Of a stretch of DNA of 64,000 bases, positions 1 through 9,181 are shown one piece after another. Under the pieces are notes generated by a model. It saw nothing but the letters and a program-made list of their open reading frames with translations, was not told where the DNA came from and did no database searches. The DNA lies in NCBI RefSeq assembly GCF_044962685.1, contig NZ_JBBKTX010000001.1, forward strand, positions 62,001 through 126,000, written 5' to 3'. How positions within the stretch are numbered: the stretch's first letter is position 1; every line of letters begins with the position of its first letter. Origin of the DNA: Oceanobacter antarcticus. GTDB taxonomy: Bacteria; Pseudomonadota; Gammaproteobacteria; Pseudomonadales; Oceanobacteraceae. A program made the position numbers and the translations under genes.

Positions 1-707
1 TTGCCTCGCAGCAAAACGACATTGTTAAAAAAGCCGCATCTGCAGAAGAACGCAAAGAAGCGGAAGAGCTGTTGAGCTTCCTGACGCCGATTGCCAAGGC
101 CTTCCTGACCGAAGCCGGTTGTGAAGCCACCAACCTGGGTATGCAGGTGTATGGCGGCCATGGTTATATTGCTGAATGGGGCATGGAACAGCTGGCGCGT
201 GATACCCGTATTGCCACTATTTATGAAGGTACAACGGGTATTCAGGCACTGGACCTGTTAGGACGTAAAGTTCTGATGACCCAGGGTGCCAGCCTGCGGA
301 CGTTCACTAAGATGGTGCACAAGTTCTGCAAGGCCGAGTCTGGCAATAAAGAACTGTCGAAAATGATCAAACCTTTGGTGGAAGCCAATAAAGAGTGGGG
401 CGACCTGACCATGAAAATTGGTATGAGCGCCATGAAAAACCGCGATGAAGTCGGTGCCGCTTCGGTCGATTACCTGATGTATTCCGGCTATATGGTGCTG
501 GGGTATTTCTGGGCCAGAATGGCTAAGGTTGCGCAGGAAAAACTGGCAGCGGGTACATCGGAAGAAGATTTCTACAAAGCCAAGCTGACGACTGCACGTT
601 TCTACTTTACGCGTATTCTGCCACGTACCCGCATGCACGCGGCTACCATGACCGCCGGTGCTGCGAGCCTGATGGATATGGATGTGGAGCACTTTGCCTT
701 TCTGTAA
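1..707 (+). CDS. acyl-CoA dehydrogenase, C-terminal part (5' end outside window)
   Basis: The frame is open from the left edge (codons from base 3), so only about the last 234 residues are present. The segment with YGGHGYIAEWGMEQLARD and IYEGTTGIQALDLLGRK is typical of the C-terminal flavin/substrate domain of acyl-CoA dehydrogenases. About 140 further residues follow, matching the long (about 600 aa) subgroup with an extra C-terminal helical domain, as in DmdC-like or FadE-like enzymes. These enzymes oxidise acyl-CoA to enoyl-CoA with FAD and pass electrons to electron-transfer flavoprotein. Substrate chain length cannot be told from this part. A strong terminator follows at once. Confidence 0.9.
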   Translation, partial: ASQQNDIVKKAASAEERKEAEELLSFLTPIAKAFLTEAGCEATNLGMQVYGGHGYIAEWGMEQLARDTRIATIYEGTTGIQALDLLGRKVLMTQGASLRTFTKMVHKFCKAESGNKELSKMIKPLVEANKEWGDLTMKIGMSAMKNRDEVGAASVDYLMYSGYMVLGYFWARMAKVAQEKLAAGTSEEDFYKAKLTTARFYFTRILPRTRMHAATMTAGAASLMDMDVEHFAFL

Positions 708-763
708 ATGCTTGTTTTATGTGCCCTATGCTCCGGATCAGGTTTGATCTGGAGCAAGAGCAG

Positions 764-790
764 AGGCCACTCTTTGGAGTGGCCTTTTTC
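764..790 (+). terminator. Rho-independent terminator after acyl-CoA dehydrogenase
   Basis: A perfect 9-bp stem, AGGCCACTC with GAGTGGCCT, has a 4-nt loop (TTTG) and a run of Ts. It lies 57 bp after the stop codon. Confidence 0.85.
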
Positions 791-827
791 TTTACCGGTT
801 GTTTGTGCCAGCCAGAGTAGAAAACAC

Positions 828-857
828 AAAAAAGCCGCTGACATCAGCGGCTTTTTT
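828..857. terminator. bidirectional terminator
   Basis: A perfect inverted repeat of 14 bp (A6-GCCGCTGA / TCAGCGGC-T6) around a 2-nt centre. With A and T tracts on both sides it can terminate the plus-strand dehydrogenase transcript and the minus-strand hpf transcript. Confidence 0.85.
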
Positions 858-909
858 GTAGTGGCTTAAGCGGTAAATTCAGCTTCAGTTGCCATTATAT
901 CTGGGGTGT

Positions 910-1272
910 TCAGGTGGCTTGGGCGACAACAGTTGTTGCTCGACGGTTACGATCTACCCGCTTTTCATGAATCTTGCGGATCTTGCGTTGGGCCTTCTCG
1001 AACGCATCCCTGACGGCCACATACATATCTTCGTGGTCAGAGTTATCGTGGTTGTCGTGAGTGATTGCTACCGTTTCACCAGGTAATCCCACTTCCAGTG
1101 ACACATGGGCCAGTCGGCCTTTATAGCTATGGTTGTGCGGCATGGCGACAACAGCACGAATACCGGTGATGTCATCAAAGGTGGAAGTAAGTTTGGTGGC
1201 TTTCTCGCGGATAGACGTTTCTATCCCATCTGAATGTTCGATGTCACGAAAACTGATTGCCAGACCTTTCAT
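910..1272 (-). CDS. hpf: ribosome hibernation promoting factor / RaiA family protein
   Basis: A 120-residue protein of the HPF/RaiA (S30AE, sigma-54 modulation) family. The N-terminal beta-strand with ISFRDIEHSDGIE, the central strands, and the helix HEDMYVAVRDAFEKAQRKIRKIHEKR fit the short-form fold that binds the 30S decoding channel and stalls ribosomes in stationary phase. The basic C-terminal tail is short, so it is not a long-form HPF with a dimerisation domain. It is not next to rpoN/ptsN, where the main hpf usually sits, so it may be a second paralogue. It shares the 456-bp upstream gap with a divergent HAD gene. Confidence 0.85.
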   Translation of the reverse strand: MKGLAISFRDIEHSDGIETSIREKATKLTSTFDDITGIRAVVAMPHNHSYKGRLAHVSLEVGLPGETVAITHDNHDNSDHEDMYVAVRDAFEKAQRKIRKIHEKRVDRNRRATTVVAQAT

Positions 1273-1728
1273 AAATGCTCCTTGGTTAAAATAAGCATGA
1301 GGCTACGCCGGGGAATCCGGCGGACGTCTGCGCGTTGGCGCAGTTGTCATTACGCACTTGCTAAAGGGCAGATCCGTATAGGTATACAGACCGGTTTCTG
1401 GATCTTGCCGAGTGCGCCTGGATCGGTATTTTTACCCTCCTTCACGTTACGGTAGTCTTGAAAACCTTTATAAAACAATAACTTGATAACAAAAAACTGC
1501 AACCGGAAAATACCTTTTACCGGTTTGCGATCAGGCGTTTCTATTGCTCCCTGATGTCTTCAGACTACATCAACTTGTCACAAGGTCAATCATCTGGATG
1601 TAACATTTTTATGTTTTTTGGGCGGAACTTTTGAGTCTGCATGCAACCGTGAGTTGACGCGACGAATTCGCATTGGGAAGGATTTGAATGCATGTTAGTC
1701 TGAATGGACGCATTGTGGGCAGAGTGTC
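1273..1728. other. intergenic region between divergent hpf and HAD gene
   Basis: About 456 bp with no convincing gene. It should contain the promoters of both divergent genes. An imperfect hairpin (AACCGGAAAA with TTTTACCGGTT) lies near 1501-1525. The rest is AT-rich with no motif I can name. Confidence 0.4.
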
Positions 1729-2406
1729 ATGCAGGTATACAAGGTAAAAGTCGTTTTTTTTGATCTCGACGACTCACTGATTAACAAGGATGCCAATAGC
1801 CTCTGGATCAAATGGCGGGTTCGCCGTGAGCGTTGGGCGCTGGTTGAGGCGACTCTGGCTTTGGCCTCGCTGTATCGCGCCTATAAAAAAGGGCGGGTGA
1901 CTCACTGGCGTTTATCGAATTATTACAAAACCCGTGCCCGTGGCATGGCTTTATCGGTGTATCAGCAGCGGGTGGCGCAGTTTTTTGAGGAGCGTGGCCA
2001 TCTGCATATTTATCCGCAGGCGGCATCGCTGCTATATGCCTATCAGAGCCAGGGTGTCGAGCTGGTGATGATTACGGGGGCCGATGATTATGTGGCTCGG
2101 GCCTACGCTGATGCATTGGGTATCACTCATGTGATCAGTAACCGCCTCAAGGTGGTTGATGATCGTATTGTCGGCTTGCAGCGACCACTGTGCTACGGCA
2201 GTGGCAAGGTGGGTTTGGCCCGAACCTTTTTGCGAGAACGGGGTTTGAAATTTGCAGATGCCGCATTTTATACCGACAGCCATGCCGATTTGCCCTTACT
2301 GGAAAAAGTGGCCCAGCCTGTAGTGTTGAATCCGAATGCCCGTTTGCGTGACGCGGCGGAATTAAGAAGCTGGCCTTGTCTGGACTGGCGTCCCCTCAAA
2401 AACTGA
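1729..2406 (+). CDS. HAD superfamily (subfamily IB) phosphatase
   Basis: 225 residues with the HAD motifs in order: motif I FFDLDDSL (nucleophile Asp12, acid Asp14), motif II Thr116 in VMITGADD, motif III Lys160, and the Mg-binding YTDSHADLPLLE (Asp183, Asp187). The helical insert after motif I and the overall length match subfamily IB (SerB-like/YfhB-like) hydrolases. These dephosphorylate small phosphometabolites in the cytosol; the substrate cannot be named here. It lies upstream of trpE, where pseudomonads often carry a phosphoglycolate phosphatase (also HAD), but this is a different HAD subfamily. Confidence 0.85.
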   Translation: MQVYKVKVVFFDLDDSLINKDANSLWIKWRVRRERWALVEATLALASLYRAYKKGRVTHWRLSNYYKTRARGMALSVYQQRVAQFFEERGHLHIYPQAASLLYAYQSQGVELVMITGADDYVARAYADALGITHVISNRLKVVDDRIVGLQRPLCYGSGKVGLARTFLRERGLKFADAAFYTDSHADLPLLEKVAQPVVLNPNARLRDAAELRSWPCLDWRPLKN

Positions 2407-2631
2407 AATCAACCGCCGCAAGGCTTGCCGGAGATGGGCCTTCTGGTATGATCTCTGTTCGATTAAATCACGACTATGGAGCCCGTGGTGTTCTACCCTC
2501 TGGATCGTCCTCAGCAACAAGGCCAATTGCTCGCCCGTCGATGGTGATAAACGCCTGATTTCCTGCATCACCCCTGTATTTCATGGAAGGATGCATCCGC
2601 TATTGCGTTTAATCACACTCAGGTTCCTATT

Positions 2632-4116
2632 ATGACTCCGCAAGAATTTGAAACGCTGGTTGCCCAGGGCTACAACCGTATTCCTGTGTCGCGCCAGGTT
2701 CTGGCTGATATCGACACTCCTCTCAGTACCTACCTGAAATTGGCCAATCGCCCTTACTCCTACTTGTTCGAATCGGTTCAGGGTGGAGAAAAATGGGGTC
2801 GGTATTCGATGATCGGCTTGCCCGCACGACATATCATCAAGGTGTCGGGGCATCGGGTGGTACGGCTGGAAAATGGCAAAGTGGTCAGCGAGCTGGAAGT
2901 GCGTGACCCGTTGCAATATGTCAGTGAATTACAGCAAAGTTACAAGGTGCCAGACTTGCCAGGCTTGCCGCGTTTTCAGGGCGGGCTGGTCGGCTATTTT
3001 GGTTACGATACCGTACGTTATATTGAACCCCGGCTGGAAAAGGGTTGCCCTGTCGATGAATTGAATACTCCGGACATTCTGCTGATGGTGTCAGAAGAGG
3101 TGGTGGTATTCGATAACTTGAGCGGCACCTTGCACCTCATTGTACTGGCTGATCCACAGCAGCAGGATGCTCTGACTATTGCCGAACGGCGTATTGAGCA
3201 GTTGCGCGAACAGCTGCGTCAGCCTTACCAGGGAGAGGTGGGTCAGCCATTGGTACAGCCACGCCAGGTGGTTGAAGATGATTTCCGCTCAGTGTTTGGT
3301 GCAGACGAGTTCCGCTCGGCGGTGTCTGCCATCAAGGATTACATCCTGGCCGGGGATATTATGCAGTGTGTGATATCCCAGCGTATGCAGATTCCGTTTG
3401 CGGGCGATCCGGTCAATATCTATCGTGCGTTGAGAACACTGAACCCGTCGCCTTATATGTATTGTCTGCATCTGGATGATTTTCATGTTGTCGGTTCTTC
3501 GCCAGAGATTCTGGCACGCCTTGAAGACGGTGAAGTCACCGTACGGCCGATTGCCGGGACGCGCAAACGGGGCCATACCGCCGCAGAGGATCTGGCACTG
3601 GAGCAGGAGCTGCTGGCTGATCCAAAAGAGATAGCAGAACATCTGATGCTGATCGACCTTGGGCGTAATGATGTTGGCCGGGTGGCGCAGACTGGCAAGG
3701 TGGAACTGACCGACAGAATGGTGGTGGAGCATTACAGTCATGTGATGCACATCGTTTCCAATGTCACCGGTCAGGTAAAAGATGGCACAACCGCGATGGA
3801 TGTTCTGAGAGCCGTGCATCCGGCGGGAACCTTGAGTGGCGCGCCGAAAATTCGGGCAATGGAGATCATTGATGAACTGGAAACAACCAAACGGGGTGTG
3901 TACGGCGGCGCGGTGGGCTATTTGAGCTGGAACGGCAATATGGATACCGCTATTGCGATTCGTACCGCTGTTATCAAGGACGGTGTGCTGAATATTCAGG
4001 CAGGAGCCGGGATTGTGGCCGATTCAATTCCGGAAATGGAGTGGCAGGAAACCCTGAACAAGGGCCGGGCCATGTTCCGTGCCGTTGCTCTGGCGGAAGC
4101 CGGGCTGGATCAATAA
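2632..4116 (+). CDS. trpE: anthranilate synthase component I
   Basis: 494 residues, normal for TrpE. It converts chorismate plus ammonia from TrpG to anthranilate, the first step of tryptophan synthesis. The N-terminal SYLFESVQGGEKWGRYSMIG corresponds to the LLES feedback-inhibition region. The C-terminal chorismate-binding half shows GTRKRG, LIDLGRNDVGRVA, HPAGTLSGAPKIRAMEII and GAVGYLSWNGNMDTAIAIRT. The ATG at 2632 fits the family N-terminus. trpG follows after a 78-bp gap containing a GC hairpin (CGGCCTG/CAGGCCG, about 4117-4135), so the two may be partly uncoupled. I found no leader peptide with tandem Trp codons in front. Confidence 0.97.
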   Translation: MTPQEFETLVAQGYNRIPVSRQVLADIDTPLSTYLKLANRPYSYLFESVQGGEKWGRYSMIGLPARHIIKVSGHRVVRLENGKVVSELEVRDPLQYVSELQQSYKVPDLPGLPRFQGGLVGYFGYDTVRYIEPRLEKGCPVDELNTPDILLMVSEEVVVFDNLSGTLHLIVLADPQQQDALTIAERRIEQLREQLRQPYQGEVGQPLVQPRQVVEDDFRSVFGADEFRSAVSAIKDYILAGDIMQCVISQRMQIPFAGDPVNIYRALRTLNPSPYMYCLHLDDFHVVGSSPEILARLEDGEVTVRPIAGTRKRGHTAAEDLALEQELLADPKEIAEHLMLIDLGRNDVGRVAQTGKVELTDRMVVEHYSHVMHIVSNVTGQVKDGTTAMDVLRAVHPAGTLSGAPKIRAMEIIDELETTKRGVYGGAVGYLSWNGNMDTAIAIRTAVIKDGVLNIQAGAGIVADSIPEMEWQETLNKGRAMFRAVALAEAGLDQ

Positions 4117-4194
4117 CGGCCTGCCAGACAGGCCGCCATCTTCCGAATGAATGTGACAAGGCGTCAGCTGTAGCGGGCGCCGCTGGAGTACAGC

Positions 4195-4782
4195 ATGCTG
4201 GTAATGATTGATAACTACGACTCCTTTACTTACAACATCGTGCAGTATTTCGCCGAATTGGGTGCAGATGTGCGGGTGTTTCGTAACGACGACGTTACAC
4301 TGGAGCAAATCGAAGCCTTGAAACCGGATCATCTTGTGATCTCTCCTGGGCCTTGTACGCCGAATGAAGCCGGAATCTCGATGGACGCTATCCGTCACTT
4401 TGCCGGCCAGTTGCCGATCCTCGGAATTTGTCTTGGCCACCAGTCGATCGGCCAGGTATTTGGAGGCACGATTACGCGTGCTGGGCAGGTGATGCATGGC
4501 AAGCTGTCAGCAATACACCATGCCAATACCGGGGTGTTTAGCGGCCTGACGAATCCGTACCAGGCGACTCGCTACCACTCTCTGGTGATTGACAAGCACA
4601 GCTTGCCTGCTTGCCTGGAAGTGACTGCCTGGACGCAAAACCCGGATGGCAGCATGGAAGAAATTATGGGGATTCGGCATCGGGAACTGGCGATTGAAGG
4701 GGTTCAGTTCCATCCCGAGTCCATTCTTACCGAACATGGCCATGACTTGCTCAACAACTTTTTGCAAATGCGGCTGAACTGA
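4195..4782 (+). CDS. trpG: anthranilate synthase component II (glutamine amidotransferase)
   Basis: 195 residues of a class I glutamine amidotransferase. The catalytic triad is visible: Cys79 in LGICLGHQSIG, and His173 and Glu175 in VQFHPESI. It supplies ammonia to TrpE; in some bacteria the same subunit also serves PabB. It is first in a trpG-trpD-trpC run with gaps of 13 and 29 bp, the arrangement found in Pseudomonas. Confidence 0.97.
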   Translation: MLVMIDNYDSFTYNIVQYFAELGADVRVFRNDDVTLEQIEALKPDHLVISPGPCTPNEAGISMDAIRHFAGQLPILGICLGHQSIGQVFGGTITRAGQVMHGKLSAIHHANTGVFSGLTNPYQATRYHSLVIDKHSLPACLEVTAWTQNPDGSMEEIMGIRHRELAIEGVQFHPESILTEHGHDLLNNFLQMRLN

Positions 4783-4795
4783 TCAGGAGACCGTT

Positions 4796-5842
4796 ATGGA
4801 AATGCGCGCTGCCCTTGCACGGGTTGTCGAAGGTGAAAATCTGACGACGGAAGAAATGACCGATATCATGCGCCAGATAATGACCGGCCAGTGTGAAGAT
4901 GCCCAGATCGGGGCATTTCTGGTTGCCTTGCGGATGAAGGGCGAAACCATTGACGAAATTGTCGGTGCGGTGCGTGTGATGCGGGATTTGGTTAGCGGCG
5001 TCAATGTTCATCCGCACCATGCGGTGGATATTGTCGGTACTGGTGGCGATGGCTCGAACTTGTTTAATGTCTCAACAGCCTCGTCCTTTGTGGTTGCGGC
5101 TGCAGGCGGCAAGGTCGCCAAGCACGGTAATCGTGGCGTGTCGTCGAAATCAGGCAGTGCCGATTTACTTGAGGCAGCAGGGGTCAAATTGACGCTCAGC
5201 CCCGAGCAGGTTGCCCGTTGTATTGAAGAGTTGGGAGTGGGCTTTATGTTTGCTCCCCAGCACCACAGTGCCATGAAACATGCCATTGGTGTGCGCAAGT
5301 CGCTGGGGCTAAGAACCATTTTTAACATTCTTGGGCCCATGACCAACCCGGCCGGTGTACCCAATCAGTTGATTGGTGTGTACAGCAAGGCGTTGGTGCG
5401 CCCGGTGGCGGAAGTGATGCAGCGGATGAACGCTGGCCACGTCATGGTAGTGCATTCCGATGACGGACTGGATGAAATCAGTCTGGCTGGCCCTACGTAC
5501 GCCTGTGAGCTTTACATGGGTGAACTTCGTGAACGTATTATTCGTCCAGAAGAGCTGGAAATTGAACCACGCAGCCTGAATGGTCTGATCGTTAATAGCG
5601 CGGCTGAAAGTCTGGAGTTGATTCAGGATGCGTTGGGCAAACGTAAAACGGAAGCAGGCAAGAAAGCCGCAGATATGCTGGCTTTGAATGCCGGTGCTGC
5701 CATTTATGTGGCTGGTTTGGCGCTGAATCTGAAAGATGGTGTCAGCATGGCACAGGATGCCATCTACTCGGGTCTGGCACTGGAAAAAATGAAAGAGCTG
5801 GTCAGCTTTTCAACCTGTCTGGTTGAAGATGGCGCTGCCTGA
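4796..5842 (+). CDS. trpD: anthranilate phosphoribosyltransferase
   Basis: 348 residues, full length. It transfers phosphoribose from PRPP to anthranilate. It shows the glycine-rich PRPP loop GTGGDGSNLFNVST and the anthranilate/PRPP region KHGNRGVSSKSGSADLLEAAG. A good ribosome binding site (CAGGAG) precedes the ATG, 13 bp after trpG. Confidence 0.97.
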   Translation: MEMRAALARVVEGENLTTEEMTDIMRQIMTGQCEDAQIGAFLVALRMKGETIDEIVGAVRVMRDLVSGVNVHPHHAVDIVGTGGDGSNLFNVSTASSFVVAAAGGKVAKHGNRGVSSKSGSADLLEAAGVKLTLSPEQVARCIEELGVGFMFAPQHHSAMKHAIGVRKSLGLRTIFNILGPMTNPAGVPNQLIGVYSKALVRPVAEVMQRMNAGHVMVVHSDDGLDEISLAGPTYACELYMGELRERIIRPEELEIEPRSLNGLIVNSAAESLELIQDALGKRKTEAGKKAADMLALNAGAAIYVAGLALNLKDGVSMAQDAIYSGLALEKMKELVSFSTCLVEDGAA

Positions 5843-5871
5843 AATCGGCGAAACAAAAGGCGAATAACGCA

Positions 5872-6678
5872 GTGAATAACGATACACCGACCGTACTCCG
5901 AAAAATCCTCGCAACCAAAGCACTGGAAATAAAGCAGCGTCGGCGTAACTTGCCGCTGGCTGAATTAAGAGCACAGGCGCTGGATCAGGATCCGGAACAA
6001 CTACGCGGCTTTTATCGAGCCATGCGTGCCCGCATTGATGCTGGTGATCCTGCGGTTATTGCCGAAGTAAAAAAAGCATCACCATCGAAGGGCGTATTAC
6101 GTGAACATTTTGTCCCTGCAGCCATTGCCGAGTCTTACGAAAAGGGCGGTGCGGCGTGTTTGTCGGTACTGACGGATCGTGAGTATTTTCAGGGGCATGA
6201 GGATTTTCTCCAACAAGCCCGTAGTGCCTGCTCGCTGCCGGTCATCCGCAAGGATTTTCTGGTGGATCCCTACCAGATTTACGAAGCACGGACGTTGAAT
6301 GCCGACTGTATTTTACTGATTGTCTCGGCGTTGTCGGGCATGCAGTTGCAGGATCTGGAAGGTCTGGCGCAGGAGCTGGGTATGGATGTGCTGGTCGAGG
6401 TTCATGATCAGCGTGAACTGGAATCTGCGCTGACGTTGACAACGCCGCTGTTGGGTATCAATAACCGCAATCTGCATACGTTTGAAGTGACGTTGGAAAC
6501 GACCTATGGTTTGTTGGCGGCGGTGCCAGACGATAAATTACTGGTAACGGAAAGCGGTATTTTGAGTCGCGAGGACGTTGAAGCCATGCGTCAGCACCAT
6601 GTTCATGGCTTTTTGGTCGGAGAGGCCTTTATGCGGGCTGATGAGCCTGGTGTCGAGCTGAGCCAACTGTTTTTCTGA
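5872..6678 (+). CDS. trpC: indole-3-glycerol phosphate synthase
   Basis: 268 residues of a TIM barrel. The catalytic Lys is in the early strand IAEVKKASPSKG, with IRKDFLVDPYQIYEAR and GINNRNLHTFEV as further signatures. It closes the indole ring from CdRP. It starts with GTG. It is monofunctional, not fused to TrpF as in enterics. It ends the trpGDC operon and is followed by a strong bidirectional terminator. Confidence 0.96.
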   Translation: MNNDTPTVLRKILATKALEIKQRRRNLPLAELRAQALDQDPEQLRGFYRAMRARIDAGDPAVIAEVKKASPSKGVLREHFVPAAIAESYEKGGAACLSVLTDREYFQGHEDFLQQARSACSLPVIRKDFLVDPYQIYEARTLNADCILLIVSALSGMQLQDLEGLAQELGMDVLVEVHDQRELESALTLTTPLLGINNRNLHTFEVTLETTYGLLAAVPDDKLLVTESGILSREDVEAMRQHHVHGFLVGEAFMRADEPGVELSQLFF

Positions 6679-6702
6679 CCGATGGTTTTTTATGATCACC
6701 AC

Positions 6703-6732
6703 AAAAAAACACTGCCATGGCAGTGTTTTTTT
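6703..6732. terminator. bidirectional terminator between trpC and vfr/crp
   Basis: A perfect palindrome CACTGCCATGGCAGTG with A7 on one side and T7 on the other. It serves both convergent transcripts. Confidence 0.9.
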
Positions 6733-6772
6733 GTTTGTGCTCGTCAATAAAGCATTGAATCCGGTATCAAAT

Positions 6773-7411
6773 TCAGCGGGTGCCGTACACCACCATGGTT
6801 TTGCCTTTAACGGATACCAGGCCGCTGTCTTCAAGGTCTTTTAATACCCGACCGACCATTTCGCGGGAGCAGCCAACAATGCGGCCGATTTCCTGTCGTG
6901 TAATCTTGATTTGCATACCATCCGGGTGGGTCATGGCATCAGGCTCCTTGCTCAATTCCAGCAAGGTGCGAGCAACACGGCCAGTGACGTCCATAAATAC
7001 CAAGTCACCGGCTTTGCGGGTGGTATGGCTCAGGCGATGCGCCATTTGGCGGAACAAGCGGAAGAGCAGCGCAGGATTCAGTTTGACCAGTTCTTCAAAC
7101 TTGCTGTAGCTGATTTCGGCAACTTCACATTCGATTTTGGATTTTACCCAAGCGGTGCGGGTTTTGTGTTCTTCATCGAACAGACCCATTTCACCAAAGA
7201 AGTCGCCAGGATTCAGGTAGGCCATGATCATATCGCGGCCATCTTCGTCTTCAATAATGACGCTGACGGAGCCTTTGACCAGATAGTACAGGGTGTGACT
7301 TTCTTCTCCAGCATAAATCAGGGTGCTGCGCGCCGGGTAACGACGACGGTGACATTGAGACAAAAAGTCTTCCAGATAGGGATCCTTTTGGGGCAGTCTT
7401 ACCAGGCTCAT
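6773..7411 (-). CDS. vfr: cAMP receptor protein family regulator (Vfr/Crp)
   Basis: 212 residues, close to E. coli Crp and P. aeruginosa Vfr throughout. The cyclic-nucleotide domain contains STLIYAGEESHTLYYLVKGSV and the phosphate-binding GDFFGEMGLFDEEHKTRTAWV. The C-terminal helix-turn-helix is ITRQEIGRIVGCSREMVGRVLKDLE. It is a global cAMP-dependent transcription factor. In P. aeruginosa vfr also sits between trpC and an OsmC gene followed by speD, as here, which favours the Vfr name over Crp. Confidence 0.92.
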   Translation of the reverse strand: MSLVRLPQKDPYLEDFLSQCHRRRYPARSTLIYAGEESHTLYYLVKGSVSVIIEDEDGRDMIMAYLNPGDFFGEMGLFDEEHKTRTAWVKSKIECEVAEISYSKFEELVKLNPALLFRLFRQMAHRLSHTTRKAGDLVFMDVTGRVARTLLELSKEPDAMTHPDGMQIKITRQEIGRIVGCSREMVGRVLKDLEDSGLVSVKGKTMVVYGTR

Positions 7412-7794
7412 AGTTGGGCTTCCAATCCGGTACTGATGCGATTATTGCTCATGAACAGAATAAGTTAAACAGTATGTCAGTTTGTGACGCAGTGCGTTAG
7501 TGCTTTTACCATTACAGACAGTATGGCTTTCAGTTCCGTGAACCAGATCATTAATATCAGTAAAATCATGTAAGCCTTTGATTTGTCTTGTAGGGTTCGG
7601 GTTTGCCCGGCATAACAGCCGGATTTGGTAGCGAGCCTAGGGTGGTGGCATCAAATGTATCGACAGATTGGGCTTTTTTGTCAGGGTGACAAAACACGGC
7701 GACAGGACGTGTTGCCCGGGTGAGACAATTTAACCGCGCGCGCAGGTTATGGTACGCTCCGCGCCTTTCTTTAATAACTGTGCTGGTTGACGAG
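7412..7794. other. intergenic region between divergent vfr and osmC-like gene
   Basis: About 383 bp holding the promoters of both genes. A possible Crp half-site (TGTGA near 7483) lacks a proper second half, so autoregulation is not supported by sequence alone. An in-frame upstream extension of the OsmC gene reaches 7720 but lacks an evident ribosome binding site. Confidence 0.35.
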
Positions 7795-8214
7795 ATGAAA
7801 GCAGAAATCAAATGGGTAGACGGTGCCATGTTCCTGGGTGAGTCTGGCAGTGGTCACACAGTTGTCATGGATGGTCCAGAAGATCACGGTGGCAGGAACA
7901 TGGGTGTCCGGCCGATGGAAATGCTGTTGCTGGGGCTGGGCGGTTGTACCAGTTTTGATGTCATGAGCATCCTGACCAAACAGCGTCAGCAGGTCACCGA
8001 TTGTGTTGCCTCCATTGAAGCGGAACGGGCAGATTCCGTGCCGTCGGTCTTTACCCGTATACATGTACATTTCAAAGTGTCCGGGAAACATCTGAAGGCG
8101 GGCAGTGTGGAGCGCGCAGTCACTCTGTCGGCAGAAAAATACTGCTCGGCATCGATTATGCTCGAACAGGCGGGTGTTGCCATTACCCACAGCCATGAAG
8201 TGATTGAAGCCTGA
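7795..8214 (+). CDS. OsmC family protein
   Basis: 139 residues from the ATG at 7795; a longer reading from 7720 is unlikely because family members begin near MKAEIKWVDG. The OsmC/Ohr fold is indicated by GVRPMEMLLLGLGGCTSFDVMSIL, with a cysteine on the central helix, and by a second cysteine in AEKYCSASIMLEQAG. These correspond to the peroxidatic and resolving cysteines of thiol peroxidases of this fold. This YhfA-like subgroup is less well characterised than Ohr. The equivalent P. aeruginosa gene also lies between vfr and speD. Confidence 0.88.
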   Translation: MKAEIKWVDGAMFLGESGSGHTVVMDGPEDHGGRNMGVRPMEMLLLGLGGCTSFDVMSILTKQRQQVTDCVASIEAERADSVPSVFTRIHVHFKVSGKHLKAGSVERAVTLSAEKYCSASIMLEQAGVAITHSHEVIEA

Positions 8215-8286
8215 TATCAGGTTCAATGAAATTCAAATTTTAACATCCACACCACCGCATCAGGCGGGGTTGATGAGGATACGCTA

Positions 8287-9081
8287 TTGAACGACAAGTT
8301 GCGCCTGCATGGCTTCAACAACCTGACCAAGTCTTTGAGTTTTAATATCTACGATATTTGTTATACCCAGACCGAGAAAGAACGTCAGGAATACATCGAA
8401 TACATTGATGAACTCTACAACGCCGACCGCCTGACTCAGATCCTGGGTGATGTAGTGGATATTATCGGTGCAAATATTCTCAATGTGGCCCGTCAGGATT
8501 ATGAGCCACAGGGCGCAAGTGTGACCATTTTGATTGCTGAGCATGAAGTACCGCCCAGCGATGACCTGATGGAAGAGAAGCCTGGCCCATTGAGAGATTC
8601 TGTCGTTGCTCATCTCGATAAAAGCCATGTGACAGTGCACACCTACCCAGAGAGTCATCCGGATGGCGGGATCAGCACTTTCCGGGCAGATATTGATGTC
8701 TCGACATGCGGTCTGATCTCGCCGCTGAAGGCATTAAATTATCTGATTCATGCACTGGATTCAGACATCGTTACGGTGGATTACCGGGTGCGCGGTTTTA
8801 CCCGTGATGTTGATGGCAACAAGCATTATATCGACCACGATATTAATTCAATCCAGAACTATCTGACCGAAGACACCCGCAACGCCTATCAGATGATCGA
8901 TGTGAACGTGTATCAGGAAAATACCTTCCACACCAAAATGTTGCTGAAGGATTTTGAACTGGATAACTACCTGTTCGGAGAAGCGGCACTGAGCCTGAGT
9001 ACTGCAGAGCGCGAAGTGATTGAGAACAAGGTGCGCAAGGAAATGCTGGAGATCTTCTACTCCCGTAATATGCCTGACTGA
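8287..9081 (+). CDS. speD: S-adenosylmethionine decarboxylase proenzyme
   Basis: 264 residues, the exact length of E. coli-type (class 1) SpeD. The proenzyme cleaves itself between Lys112 and Ser113 in LDKSHVTVHTYPE, and the serine becomes the pyruvoyl cofactor. The DGGISTFRADIDVSTCG region holds further catalytic residues. It makes decarboxylated SAM for spermidine synthesis. The start codon is TTG. No speE is adjacent. Confidence 0.95.
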   Translation: MNDKLRLHGFNNLTKSLSFNIYDICYTQTEKERQEYIEYIDELYNADRLTQILGDVVDIIGANILNVARQDYEPQGASVTILIAEHEVPPSDDLMEEKPGPLRDSVVAHLDKSHVTVHTYPESHPDGGISTFRADIDVSTCGLISPLKALNYLIHALDSDIVTVDYRVRGFTRDVDGNKHYIDHDINSIQNYLTEDTRNAYQMIDVNVYQENTFHTKMLLKDFELDNYLFGEAALSLSTAEREVIENKVRKEMLEIFYSRNMPD

Positions 9082-9096
9082 TTCGGGTAAACGCCC

Positions 9097-9137
9097 ACAG
9101 GGCAGTGCCTTTGACTGGGGCGCTGTCCTGTTTTTTT
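9097..9137 (+). terminator. Rho-independent terminator after speD
   Basis: The arms ACAGGGCAGTGCC and GGCGCTGTCCTGT pair with small imperfections and are followed by T7. Confidence 0.75.
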
Positions 9138-9181
9138 GTCTTTTGGGTCTGAAACTCGACAGGGGTTCTCCTGTGTTTCGG

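Noticed and set aside
258..692. Long minus-strand ORFs opposite real genes, for example opposite the acyl-CoA dehydrogenase
   Set aside because: They are mirror frames of well-conserved genes, with unfamiliar composition and no ribosome binding site.
2476..2547. A 23-codon ORF ending in Trp upstream of trpE, as a trp leader peptide
   Set aside because: Only one Trp codon, at the very end, and no terminator/antiterminator pair followed by T residues before trpE. Attenuation is not supported.
7412..7794. A Crp autoregulatory site near 7483
   Set aside because: Only one TGTGA half-site is seen, and the second half does not match TCACA.
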